The notes under the pieces were generated by a model. That model made no database searches and was not told the origin of the DNA. It saw only the letters and a list, made by a program, of their open reading frames with translations. Positions 51,092-59,920 of a stretch of 64,000 nucleotides of DNA are shown here, piece by piece. How positions within the stretch are numbered: the first letter of the stretch is position 1; each line of letters begins with the position of its first letter. The position numbers and the translations under genes were made by a program. The stretch is from Algoriphagus marincola DSM 16067 (lineage in GTDB: Bacteria; Bacteroidota; Bacteroidia; Cytophagales; Cyclobacteriaceae), in contig NZ_AUBU01000006.1 of NCBI RefSeq assembly GCF_000429405.1, positions 186,001 through 250,000 of the forward strand, given 5' to 3'.

Positions 51092-52318
51092 ATGCAAGAA
51101 TTACTCAAAAGGTTTGAAAATAAGAAACCTGAAATCATTTTTGAATGGTCAGATTCCGAATCCGAGGCAGAAGGCTGGGTCGTGATTAATTCCCTCCGTG
51201 GAGGAGCTGCCGGCGGCGGTACCCGTATGAGAAAAGGCCTAGACAAGCGTGAGGTAGAATCATTGGCCAAAACAATGGAAGTAAAATTTACCGTATCGGG
51301 TCCGGCGATTGGCGGGGCTAAGTCGGGAATCAACTTTGATCCAAAAGACCCACGGAAAGAGGAAGTTTTGAAGCGATGGTACAAGGCCGTCACTCCTCTT
51401 TTAAAAAATTACTACGGGACAGGAGGAGATATGAATGTGGATGAAATACACGAAGTCATTCCCATCACGGAGTCCTATGGCATCTGGCATCCTCAAGAAG
51501 GAATCGTCAACGGGCATTTTCATGCCACCGAACCGGAAAAAATCCGGAAAATCGGTCAGCTTAGACAAGGAGTCTCCAAAGTCTTGGAAGACCCTAAATA
51601 CACTCCAAATGGTGCAAAAAAGTACACCGTGGCAGATATGATCACGGGTTTTGGGGTGGCAGAAGCAGTGCGGCATTATTACCAAATATGGGGAGGTAAC
51701 CTAAAAGGAAAGCGAGCAGTCATCCAAGGATGGGGTAATGTAGGCTCTGCGGCTGCATGCTTTTTAGCGGTCGAGGGTGTTAAGATTGTCGGAATTATCG
51801 ATAAGAATGGAGGTCTGATCAATACGGAAGGCTATTCTTTGGATGAGGTCAGAGAACTATTCCTCAATCGAATTGGAAATACGCTCGTTTCAGATGATTT
51901 AATTCCTTTCGAAGAGATTGATGAAAAAATCTGGGATCTCGAAAGTGAAATCTTCATCCCCGCAGCGGCATCGAGATTAATTACTAAAGAACAATCCGAT
52001 CGAATGATCAAAGCGGGCTTGGAAGTAATCTCTTGTGGAGCCAATGTTCCATTTGCAGACCCTGAGATTTTCTTTGGGCCGATAGGAACTTGGACTGATC
52101 AGCAGGTTTCGGTGATTCCTGACTTCATAGCCAACTGCGGTATGGCGAGGGTATTTGCTTATCTAATGAGTCAGGAGGTCGAAGTTACGGATGAGGCAAT
52201 CTTTGCCGATGTCAGTCAGACGATCGAAACAGCTTTGAAGAATACTTTCTCAGAAAACCCAACAAAAACCAAACTGGCAGAAAGCTCCTTTAAAATAGCT
52301 TTGGCTCAACTCGTGTAA
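51092..52318 (+). CDS. Glu/Leu/Phe/Val family dehydrogenase (likely glutamate dehydrogenase)
   Basis: This 408-aa enzyme of the amino-acid dehydrogenase family has the substrate lysine segment GPAIGGAKSGINFDP near residue 70, GTGGDMNVDEIHEV near 110 and the dinucleotide fold GKRAVIQGWGNVGSAAA near 205. Reversible oxidative deamination of glutamate (or a related amino acid) with NAD(P) is expected. Subfamily assignment to glutamate is likely but not certain. It is monocistronic: it has its own promoter and is followed by a long hairpin. Confidence 0.9.
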   Translation: MQELLKRFENKKPEIIFEWSDSESEAEGWVVINSLRGGAAGGGTRMRKGLDKREVESLAKTMEVKFTVSGPAIGGAKSGINFDPKDPRKEEVLKRWYKAVTPLLKNYYGTGGDMNVDEIHEVIPITESYGIWHPQEGIVNGHFHATEPEKIRKIGQLRQGVSKVLEDPKYTPNGAKKYTVADMITGFGVAEAVRHYYQIWGGNLKGKRAVIQGWGNVGSAAACFLAVEGVKIVGIIDKNGGLINTEGYSLDEVRELFLNRIGNTLVSDDLIPFEEIDEKIWDLESEIFIPAAASRLITKEQSDRMIKAGLEVISCGANVPFADPEIFFGPIGTWTDQQVSVIPDFIANCGMARVFAYLMSQEVEVTDEAIFADVSQTIETALKNTFSENPTKTKLAESSFKIALAQLV

Positions 52319-52331
52319 AACTATTCTTTCA

Positions 52332-52377
52332 GAAAGCCCAGAAAGCATTAATTTTTGATTAATTCTGCTGGGCTTTC
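52332..52377 (+). terminator. Probable terminator of the dehydrogenase gene
   Basis: A 10-bp perfect outer stem (GAAAGCCCAG / CTGGGCTTTC) encloses a longer, weaker helix (ttaat / attaa). The T-tract is poor (ccattt), so it may act less efficiently than others. Confidence 0.65.
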
Positions 52378-52504
52378 CCATTTATGAGTTGGGCGATTTC
52401 CGGCAAAATCAGTAGCTTAGCAAAGCTACTCAGCCACATTTGGGCAATTAAAATTTTGCTTAAATTACCCCCAGATAAAACGCAGCACACCTATTATCAG
52501 AAAA

Positions 52505-54037
52505 ATGAGGAATTTTATACCAGTAGTTACCCTACTTTTCGGAATATTATTTTTTCAGGCTTTCTCAGTACAGAAAAGTTTTGCGAAGGAAGCGGTTTCC
52601 TTAGAAATCCTTACTGACCAAGATCATCAGTCTACGGAATCCTCGAATACTGAGCATGGACAAAGTGCTGAAGATCATGGAGGAGACCATGGAGAGGAAG
52701 CACATCATGCACCTCCAGGTTGGTTGGTGATTCCTTTTGTTGCCTTGCTGCTGATGATTGCCACCGGTCCCTTATTTTATGAGCATTTTTGGCATCACAA
52801 CTACCCCAAAATAGCTGTGGCCTTAGCCTTGTTGGTCGTTTCCTATTACTTATTCATCCTTCAGAATGTCCATGGTCCTGTTCATGCCTTGGCTGAGTAT
52901 GTTCAATTCATAGCCTTATTGGCATCACTTTACATTGCCTCAGGAGGGATTCTGATAGAAATTGATAAGAAAGCTACCCCACTGGCAAATGTCAGTTTGC
53001 TATTAATCGGTGCTTTAATTTCCAATTTGATTGGTACTACCGGAGCATCCATGCTTTTGATAAGACCATTCATCCGTTTGAATAAAGGAAATATTCAAGC
53101 TTATCACATCATCTTCTTTATTTTCATGGTGAGTAATGTGGGAGGTTCTCTGACTCCGATCGGTGACCCGCCACTTTTCTTGGGTTTCTTGAAGGGGATT
53201 CCATTCTTCTGGACCCTAGAGCATAACTGGCCTGCCTGGATATTCGCTTTGGCTGTGCTTGCAGTAGCATTCTATTTTATCGATCGCAAACTGGGACGTG
53301 CGGGAGATGATAGTGAATTGGAAGAAACTACCTACACCAATAAGTTTACCCTGATCGGAGTGAAGAACTTTGGATGGCTTTTCATCGTGATTTGTTCGGT
53401 TTTCTTGGACCCAAATGTGATCGAGTGGGTGCCGGCAATCGTGTATGACGGACAAAAATTCTCATTCCTACGGGAAATCATCATGCTATCCGTTGCATTT
53501 CTGTCCTATCGCTTTGCTGATCAGCGCGCGATCAAAGGGAATGAATTTAACTTCGAACCGATCCGTGAGGTGGCATTCATCTTTATTGGGATTTTCGGTA
53601 CGATGATGCCTGCCTTGGAGTTGGTAGGCAACTTCGCCAAGTCTCCTGAAGGTTCAGCGTTGATCACTCATAATACCCTCTATTGGGGAACGGGTATTTT
53701 ATCAGGCTTCCTGGACAATGCCCCAACCTATTTGAATTTCTTAGCGGCTGCCATGGCTTCCAAAGGAGCCTCGATCAATAATATTGAGGAGGTGCGGCAG
53801 TTTGCTGCGGATGGATTCCATGATTCTGCCTTCGAACTAATGGCGATTGCGATTGCTTCGGTATTCTTTGGAGCGATGACCTATATCGGAAATGGACCCA
53901 ACTTTATGGTGAAGTCAATCGCCGAGCAAAGCGGAATCAAAATGCCTTCCTTCTTTGGCTATATCATCCGCTTCTCACTTCCGATTTTGCTTCCACTGCT
54001 CTTTATCGTATGGTTAATTTTCTTTGCTTTCGTTTAA
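52505..54037 (+). CDS. nhaD: Sodium:proton antiporter, NhaD family
   Basis: This 510-aa polytopic protein has an N-terminal signal-like helix, then an acidic histidine-rich segment at about residues 38-72 (STESSNTEHGQSAEDHGGDH and on), then 11-12 helices. NVGGSLTPIGDPPLFLGFLKG near residue 218 and FLDNAPTYLNFLAAA near 395 are NhaD/ArsB-CitMHS hallmarks. It exchanges Na+ for H+. The histidine-rich tail is unusual for the core family and may sense pH or bind metal. Its end overlaps tag by 24 bp. Confidence 0.9.
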   Translation: MRNFIPVVTLLFGILFFQAFSVQKSFAKEAVSLEILTDQDHQSTESSNTEHGQSAEDHGGDHGEEAHHAPPGWLVIPFVALLLMIATGPLFYEHFWHHNYPKIAVALALLVVSYYLFILQNVHGPVHALAEYVQFIALLASLYIASGGILIEIDKKATPLANVSLLLIGALISNLIGTTGASMLLIRPFIRLNKGNIQAYHIIFFIFMVSNVGGSLTPIGDPPLFLGFLKGIPFFWTLEHNWPAWIFALAVLAVAFYFIDRKLGRAGDDSELEETTYTNKFTLIGVKNFGWLFIVICSVFLDPNVIEWVPAIVYDGQKFSFLREIIMLSVAFLSYRFADQRAIKGNEFNFEPIREVAFIFIGIFGTMMPALELVGNFAKSPEGSALITHNTLYWGTGILSGFLDNAPTYLNFLAAAMASKGASINNIEEVRQFAADGFHDSAFELMAIAIASVFFGAMTYIGNGPNFMVKSIAEQSGIKMPSFFGYIIRFSLPILLPLLFIVWLIFFAFV

Positions 54038-54619
54038 TTCCAAAACTTCCTTATATCGAAAGCAATCCACCAAATGATCATTCACCAGGCCTGTCGCCTG
54101 CATATGAGCATAGATGGTCGTGCTTCCCAAAAATTTAAAGCCTCTTTTCTTTAGGTCTTTGGCCAGTTTATCGGATTCGGGTGATGTGGCAGGGGCATCC
54201 TTCATGTTTTGAAGCTGATTTTGGATGGGTTTTCCGCCGACGAATGACCAGATGTATTTCGAAAAAGATCCAAATTCCTCTTGGATTTCCATAAATCGCC
54301 GGGCGTTGTTGATAGCCGCTTTGATCTTGAGCTTGTTTCGGATGATTCCCGGGTCCTGAAGCAATTCCTCCACATAGCTATCAGGAAATTCAGCGACGAT
54401 TTGGTAGTCAAAATCCGCAAAAACTTTGCGATAGCCTTCCCGCTTTTTCAGAATCGTCGCCCAACTCAAGCCTGCCTGCGCTGATTCCAAAACTAAAAAC
54501 TCAAAATGTACCTTATCATTATAGACGGGCACACCCCATTCCCTGTCATGGTATTCGATATATTGGGGAAAGCCCAAGCACCAAGGACAGCGGGTTCTAT
54601 TTTTTTGCTCTTCCATCAT
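54014..54619 (-). CDS. tag: DNA-3-methyladenine glycosylase I
   Basis: This 201-aa helix-hairpin-helix-fold glycosylase removes 3-methyladenine. It shows RCPWCLGFPQYIEYHDREWGVP at its N-terminus (split zinc-site Cys/His), LSWATILKKREGYRKVF near 52 and GSTTIYAHMQATGLVNDH near 165. Length is normal. It overlaps nhaD tail-to-tail by 24 bp and is divergent from alr by a 64-bp gap. Confidence 0.94.
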   Translation of the reverse strand: MMEEQKNRTRCPWCLGFPQYIEYHDREWGVPVYNDKVHFEFLVLESAQAGLSWATILKKREGYRKVFADFDYQIVAEFPDSYVEELLQDPGIIRNKLKIKAAINNARRFMEIQEEFGSFSKYIWSFVGGKPIQNQLQNMKDAPATSPESDKLAKDLKKRGFKFLGSTTIYAHMQATGLVNDHLVDCFRYKEVLELNESKEN

Positions 54620-54683
54620 CTTGATTTTGAATAAAAGTAGGAAAGCTTTGGGATTTGGAGGTAATGAGGCTTAATTTTTAGCC

Positions 54684-55856
54684 ATGCAAGAATTACCTGA
54701 TGGCATACCGACTTCCCGTTTAGAAATAAGTGCGAAAGCTTACCGACAGAATATCCGCTATATCCGCTCGGAAATTGGGCCTAAACCAACCATCTCTGCG
54801 GTGGTGAAAGGAAATGCCTATGGACACGGCATTGCTCAGATGGTCGAAATCGCTGAACGTGCCGGAATTCGACACTTTAGTACGTTTAGTTCGGATGAAG
54901 CCTGGCTAGTCAAAAGACACTCTACGAGAGCTTCTGAGATCATGATTTTGGGCATGCTCTATGATTCCGAGCTTCCGGATTTGATTCAGGCTGGAATTAG
55001 CTTTTATGTCTTTGATTTTGATCGGCTTCAGAAAGCTATTCAAGTCTCCCAAGACTTGGGAATTGCAGCTAAAATTCACGTGGAATTAGAGACAGGCTTT
55101 CATCGGACAGGTTTTGATTGGGAAGATCGAGCTCAGCTCGCTTCGCTTCTGCAAGAGGCAAAGGATTATGTCATTTTAGAGGGTTTATGTACACATTATG
55201 CCGGAGCTGAAAGTGTCAGCAATTATGTTCGGGTCAAAAACCAAATTGCTGTCTACTATGATTTCAAGAATTTTCTCTCTGAAAATAATCTCTTTTTCAA
55301 TCGCTATCATACCGCTTGCTCAGCAACAACTTTAATTTTTCCGGAAACGATCATGGATATGGTGCGAATCGGAATAGCAGGCTATGGCTTTTGGCCCACA
55401 AAGGAAACCTTCTTTGCAAAGCTAAAGGATCTTCCGAAAGCCAATAAGAATCCTTTAAAGCGACTGATCACCTGGAAAAGTCAGGTGATGAGCGTCAAAA
55501 AGGTCGAAATGGGTGAGTTTGTTGGCTATGGAAATAGCTTTATGGCCTTGAAAAATATGCTTTTGGCCATAGTGCCTGTTGGATATGGACATGGCTATAG
55601 CAGGCTGCTTTCTAATTCAGGTCTAGTTTTGATTGGAGGGAAGCACTGCCAGGTAGTGGGGACGGTCACCATGAACGCCATAGCGGTGGATGTCTCTCAC
55701 GTCAAGGATGTGCAGATTGCAGATGAGGTAGTGATGATTGGAAAGCAAAAAGGGAAAGAGATTACCGTAGCTTCCTTTTCGGAGTCTACCCAGCAGGTGA
55801 ACTACGAATTGCTCACCCGATTGCCGCGGGATATTCCACGCAGAATTATTGATTGA
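54684..55856 (+). CDS. alr: Alanine racemase
   Basis: This 390-aa PLP enzyme makes D-alanine for peptidoglycan. The PLP lysine is in SAVVKGNAYGHGIAQM near residue 42, the catalytic tyrosine in GEFVGYGNSFMA near 278, and TMNAIAVDVSHV near 330 is consistent with the active-site region. Length fits. It ends 6 bp from the convergent aroE. In Bacteroidota alr is often single, and no murF fusion is present. Confidence 0.94.
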   Translation: MQELPDGIPTSRLEISAKAYRQNIRYIRSEIGPKPTISAVVKGNAYGHGIAQMVEIAERAGIRHFSTFSSDEAWLVKRHSTRASEIMILGMLYDSELPDLIQAGISFYVFDFDRLQKAIQVSQDLGIAAKIHVELETGFHRTGFDWEDRAQLASLLQEAKDYVILEGLCTHYAGAESVSNYVRVKNQIAVYYDFKNFLSENNLFFNRYHTACSATTLIFPETIMDMVRIGIAGYGFWPTKETFFAKLKDLPKANKNPLKRLITWKSQVMSVKKVEMGEFVGYGNSFMALKNMLLAIVPVGYGHGYSRLLSNSGLVLIGGKHCQVVGTVTMNAIAVDVSHVKDVQIADEVVMIGKQKGKEITVASFSESTQQVNYELLTRLPRDIPRRIID

Positions 55857-55862
55857 CCCTAA

Positions 55863-56600
55863 TTAGGAATTCCAGATTTTCCAAGCAGCTTCAGCCTGAC
55901 CTTCAAGCATTTCTAGGCCGTTTTTGGCTTTTCCACCCTTGTCCAGACAAGTTTGCATGAGCTTCGTAACTGCCGGATTATAGACCAGGTCATAAACGAG
56001 GGTATTTTTGGTAAAAGCTTCCTTTGAAATTGATGGCATGGCATCTGTGTTTGGAAAAGTACCCAATGGTGTGCAATTGATAATCAAAGGATACTTTTCA
56101 AAAAGCTCGGGCTTTCCAGCCAATTCCTCATAGTTGATACTCGAATCAGTGGTCTTGCGTGATACTGACAAGTATTCAATCCCAAGATCCTCCAATGCTT
56201 TGCAGACAGCTTTGGAGGCACCTCCTGTACCCAAGACCAATGCCGCAACTTCTTTTCCATCCAGCCACATTTCGAGCGAATCTCTGAACCCGATGTAATC
56301 AGTATTGTATCCGATGAGCTTTCCATCCTTGATTTGGATACAATTCACTGCGCCGATAGCTGCGCAAGCCGGATCCAAATCATCTAAAAGTGGAATGACT
56401 GCTTGCTTGTGGGGAATGGTTACGGAGAGACCTTCTAGAGAAGGGTTTTCGGCAACAATTTTTTTGAGTTGGTCGGCTGTTTCGATTTCAAAAAGCTCAA
56501 ATTGACAATCGTCTAGTCCTTCTTTTTGAAATTTTTCTGTGAAATATTTCTTTGAGAAAGAGTGTCCCAGTGGAAAACCAATTAAGCCAAATTTTCGCAT
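55863..56600 (-). CDS. aroE: Shikimate dehydrogenase
   Basis: This 245-aa NADP-dependent enzyme reduces 3-dehydroshikimate. It has FGLIGFPLGHSFSKKYF at the N-terminus, LSVTIPHKQAVIPLLD near 58, GYNTDYIGF near 98 and the nucleotide motif ALVLGTGGASKAV near 117. It is slightly shorter than E. coli AroE but complete. Its start shares one base with the stop of the DUF368 gene, so it is translationally coupled to it. Confidence 0.95.
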   Translation of the reverse strand: MRKFGLIGFPLGHSFSKKYFTEKFQKEGLDDCQFELFEIETADQLKKIVAENPSLEGLSVTIPHKQAVIPLLDDLDPACAAIGAVNCIQIKDGKLIGYNTDYIGFRDSLEMWLDGKEVAALVLGTGGASKAVCKALEDLGIEYLSVSRKTTDSSINYEELAGKPELFEKYPLIINCTPLGTFPNTDAMPSISKEAFTKNTLVYDLVYNPAVTKLMQTCLDKGGKAKNGLEMLEGQAEAAWKIWNS

Positions 56601-57532
56601 TATTTTTTCAGATAGTCAGCAACTAGATCAATTCCCAAAACTAATACAACACCTCCGACAAAGCCAGCTATTGCTAAACCCAAATTTGGCTCAAGGCCTA
56701 CTTGCTCAAGATATTCAGAAGGCCAGAGATTTTCAGTCAAAAAGGGCTTTTGCTCACCTGAGGAAGAGGTTCGGTATTGGGTGACTACTTTCCAAGGCCA
56801 GAGTTTGTTGATCGAGCCAAGCATAAATCCTGAAAGTAAGCCAATCGTGGTAGAATAGAATTTCTTCAAAAGCCAGGAAATCACTCGGCTGAAGGACAAA
56901 ATTCCAACTACGCAGCCAGCTGCAAATACCCCCAAGGTAAAAAGATCTCTCTCGGAAATAGCAGTCATAATGTTTTCATATTTACCTAAAATGAGCAAAA
57001 TGAAACTTCCGCTGATTCCTGGTAATATCATGGCACAGATGGCGATCGCCCCGGCAACAAAGGTAAACCAGGTTGCGTCAGGAGAGCTCGTAGGCGGAAG
57101 CTCAGTCACCCACCAAGCTAGTGCTGTTCCCAAAACTACAGCAAGCACCACTCCTAGATGCCAGCGTTTGATTTCCTTAAGGATCCAAAAGGCGCTGACT
57201 AAGATCAAGCCACAGAAAAAAGACCACAGCGGGATGGGGTGCTCATCCATCAAGTAGGTGATCAGCCTCGAGAGTGTAAATGCACTTGTCAAAATCCCCA
57301 AAACCAGGCTCAATAAAAACTTCCCGTTTACCGACTTGAAAAAGCCTTTGAGCTCAAGCTTCAGCAGAAGGGAGAGATTTTCTTTGTTGAAGGAATTGAT
57401 ACTGTCGAGCAGCTGCTGGTAGATACCTGTAATCAGCGCAATGGATCCGCCGGAGACACCGGGAACGATATCTGCGGCACCCATAGCCAGTCCTTTCAGG
57501 TAGTTAATGAGGTACTTTTTGATCGATCTCAT
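56600..57532 (-). CDS. DUF368 membrane protein (polyprenyl-phosphate transporter family, PopT-like)
   Basis: This 310-aa polytopic protein has about 8-9 helices and the DUF368 signature GAADIVPGVSGGSIALITGIYQ near residues 18-39 plus a second MILPGISGSFILLILGKYE near 168. DUF368 proteins have been shown in other bacteria to recycle undecaprenyl phosphate across the membrane; this function is inferred by family. It precedes aroE with a 1-nt overlap and follows comA after a terminator. Confidence 0.88.
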   Translation of the reverse strand: MRSIKKYLINYLKGLAMGAADIVPGVSGGSIALITGIYQQLLDSINSFNKENLSLLLKLELKGFFKSVNGKFLLSLVLGILTSAFTLSRLITYLMDEHPIPLWSFFCGLILVSAFWILKEIKRWHLGVVLAVVLGTALAWWVTELPPTSSPDATWFTFVAGAIAICAMILPGISGSFILLILGKYENIMTAISERDLFTLGVFAAGCVVGILSFSRVISWLLKKFYSTTIGLLSGFMLGSINKLWPWKVVTQYRTSSSGEQKPFLTENLWPSEYLEQVGLEPNLGLAIAGFVGGVVLVLGIDLVADYLKK

Positions 57533-57535
57533 AGA

Positions 57536-57569
57536 AAAATAAGGGCTGACCGATGGATTCGATCAGCCC
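57536..57569 (-). terminator. Intrinsic terminator of the phosphosulfolactate synthase gene
   Basis: A 7-bp perfect stem core (GGGCTGA / TCAGCCC) with a 13-nt loop is followed on the minus strand by a T-rich TTATTTTTC. It lies 16 bp past the stop of the comA-like gene and just before the DUF368 start. Confidence 0.75.
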
Positions 57570-57584
57570 GAAATAATGTAAAAT

Positions 57585-58355
57585 TTACAGCTTGATATCG
57601 CCTAGGAAATGGTCGAATGTGTCGCCTCTCAATCCCAAGCGGATTGTTTCCAAGGGAATTACTTCTGAAGGGCTGATATTTCCCAAGTTTACATTGGCTC
57701 CAAGGAGTTTGATAAACCAAACTTGCTGAGACTTGATAGGAGCTTCCCAGATGATTTTTTCCTCTGGAATTTTGGTTAGAATTTCTTCGACAAGACCTTG
57801 TCTTACCTCTCCAGAATCACGGAAAAGGCCGACATTTCCGCCTTCTCTAGCCTCACCGATTACTTTCCAAGCTCCTGCGTCAAGTTCTGTTTGCATTTGC
57901 TCGATCCATTTGTAGGGAGGAATGATTTTGGCGGCATCCTTAGAGCCCACCTCGGAAAGAACGGTCACTTGCTTTGAAAGGGTGGAAATAAATTCACACT
58001 TTTTATCGTGATTGAGGGAAATCGAACCGTCAGAGACCTCACAATATTCTAAATTATACTTGTCTAGGACTTTTCGGTAGTCATCAAACTGACCACGGAC
58101 GATGAAAGCTTCAAACAAAGTACCACCCAAATAAACAGGGACACCAGCTTCTCGGTAGATTTCAATCTTCTCTTTGAGATTTTTGGTCACATAGGAGGTG
58201 GCCCATCCGAGTTTGACAATGTCAACATAGTCAGAGCAGATGCTCATAAAGTCTTCTACTTCTCTGATGCTAAGGCCTTTGTCCATAGCCATGGTGAATC
58301 CCGAGGTACGTGGCTTTTCAGTTCGTACCGGGATATTCTTCAGCACATAATTCAT
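57585..58355 (-). CDS. Phosphosulfolactate synthase (ComA-like)
   Basis: This is a 256-aa TIM-barrel protein. MAMDKGLSIREVEDFMSICS near residue 22, DIVKLGWATSYV, VYLGGTLFEAFI and EAREGGNVGLFRDSG fit the ComA family, which adds sulfite to phosphoenolpyruvate to make phosphosulfolactate. In methanogens this begins coenzyme M synthesis; in bacteria it is less well placed, and sulfonate or sulfonolipid metabolism is a candidate in this phylum. No comB or comC is seen nearby. It follows the TPR gene by 26 bp. Confidence 0.88.
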   Translation of the reverse strand: MNYVLKNIPVRTEKPRTSGFTMAMDKGLSIREVEDFMSICSDYVDIVKLGWATSYVTKNLKEKIEIYREAGVPVYLGGTLFEAFIVRGQFDDYRKVLDKYNLEYCEVSDGSISLNHDKKCEFISTLSKQVTVLSEVGSKDAAKIIPPYKWIEQMQTELDAGAWKVIGEAREGGNVGLFRDSGEVRQGLVEEILTKIPEEKIIWEAPIKSQQVWFIKLLGANVNLGNISPSEVIPLETIRLGLRGDTFDHFLGDIKL

Positions 58356-58381
58356 GGAGGTGAAATTTTTAAAATAACAAG

Positions 58382-59791
58382 CTAGGGGTTTTCTTCTTTG
58401 TACTGGGCAATGAGCTTGTAGATCGCCTTCTGCTTCTGGAGTTCGGGCATCAAATCATACAAAATCGTATGCCTGTCGAAGTCCAAAGTTAAGGCATTTT
58501 CCAAATATGAAAACGCTTCCTTGTATTTACCCATTTTTATTTGGTAGACGACCATTCGATAATAGAGCTCTGCAGCCTCCGGAAGCTCCTCAATTCCTTC
58601 ATTGATGACGTCGATGGCTTCTTCGAAGCGGTTTTGGTCAAAATAAATTACAGAGAGGTTCACGTAGGTCTCCATGATACCCGGCTCAAGATTGATCGCC
58701 TCTTCATAGGCCTCGGAGCTTGCCTGAAGATTTCCCAAATTAAATTCTGCATCTGCCAGCCCAACCCAATAATTTGGATTTTCTTTGCTCAGGTTGAGTG
58801 CTTTTTTGAAATAATGAATGGCCTCGAAAAACTTTTCTTTTTTCAGCATGCACATCCCTAGCCCAAACCAAGCATCGTCATATTCCTCGTCTAGCTTAGC
58901 CGATTTTTTGAAATACTTGAAAGCCTCGTCGATTTGACCCAGCTTTTCATAGGCGGCGCCTAAATAGCAGCAGTTTTCGGCGTTGGCTCCTTCACAATTG
59001 ATCGTGTTTTGATAAGCTTCACGTGCCTGCTCGAATTGCTCGGTATTCATCAGAGCATTTCCCAAATTAAAATACGCAGAAGCAAATGACTCATCAATTA
59101 GCAAGGCATAGTCGTAAGCCTTGATCGCTTCTTCGAATTTTCCCAAGCGATTGTAAACTACCCCGAGATTGTACCAAGCTCCAGCAGAATAGGGGTCTTG
59201 ATCGATAAATTCCTGATAAAAATGCAGGATTTCATCAAAGGAGCCTTCCTCCTCCGTGATCATCGCGAGCTGGAAAAGTGCATCTTCATGATTGATTCGG
59301 AGCTTGACAGCTTCTTTGAAATAATGGCTTGCTTGCTTATTGTCTCCTTTGGCGCGGAAAAGATTGCCCAAAGAATAGAAAACCTCCGCTTTATCCTCCG
59401 CTAGTGGTAAAAACCGCTCCAGTAGCTCAATTCCTTCTTGGGGATTTCCAGAAATGATATGGGCATTTGCTAAAGCGAGGATGATCTCCTCGTTATTTGG
59501 AGAGATATTATTGATATTTTCCAACAGGGAAAGTCCTTCATCAACCTCATCCATAAAGATCAGGCTTTGCGCTTTGAGTAGCTTTATTTCTATTGAAAAG
59601 GGAAACTTTTCCAGAGCATGATCGGCTGCTTTCATGGCTTTCATAAATCGCTGCTGATCAAAATAAAATCGGATGATGTCTTCGAGTTCTTCCTCGTCAA
59701 AAAACAGATCCAAATTGGCTTTAAGGGAATTTTCAAATCGCTCAACAAGCTTTTTGTCGCTTTCCCAATCGTGATCGTGATCTCCTGTCAT
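58382..59791 (-). CDS. Tetratricopeptide-repeat protein
   Basis: This 469-aa cytosolic protein has no signal peptide and is built of about 11-12 TPR units, clearest at GAWYNLGVVYNRLGKFEEAIKA, SAYFNLGNALMNTEQFEQA, and YFNLGN-type, YVNLSVIYFDQNRFEEAIDV segments. TPR arrays mediate protein-protein contacts. It is 26 bp upstream of comA on the same strand. The N-terminus is acidic (MTGDHDHDWES). Its partner is unknown. Confidence 0.9.
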   Translation of the reverse strand: MTGDHDHDWESDKKLVERFENSLKANLDLFFDEEELEDIIRFYFDQQRFMKAMKAADHALEKFPFSIEIKLLKAQSLIFMDEVDEGLSLLENINNISPNNEEIILALANAHIISGNPQEGIELLERFLPLAEDKAEVFYSLGNLFRAKGDNKQASHYFKEAVKLRINHEDALFQLAMITEEEGSFDEILHFYQEFIDQDPYSAGAWYNLGVVYNRLGKFEEAIKAYDYALLIDESFASAYFNLGNALMNTEQFEQAREAYQNTINCEGANAENCCYLGAAYEKLGQIDEAFKYFKKSAKLDEEYDDAWFGLGMCMLKKEKFFEAIHYFKKALNLSKENPNYWVGLADAEFNLGNLQASSEAYEEAINLEPGIMETYVNLSVIYFDQNRFEEAIDVINEGIEELPEAAELYYRMVVYQIKMGKYKEAFSYLENALTLDFDRHTILYDLMPELQKQKAIYKLIAQYKEENP

Positions 59792-59920
59792 TCGAGTAGG
59801 TTAAGGTTTTTATAAGTTACCAAATAAATTGATGCAGCAATACCTCGGATTGGTAATTTTTGTGAAAAAAAACTGATCCGATTCTAGCAGACTTTGCAAC
59901 GAACAGAATCAAGAATAAGT

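Noticed and set aside
54014..54037. 24-bp tail-to-tail overlap of nhaD and tag as a regulatory antisense pair
   Set aside because: Small convergent overlaps (also 4 bp at 11621, 4 bp at 28586 and 9 bp at 40012) are common in this compact region and need no special explanation.
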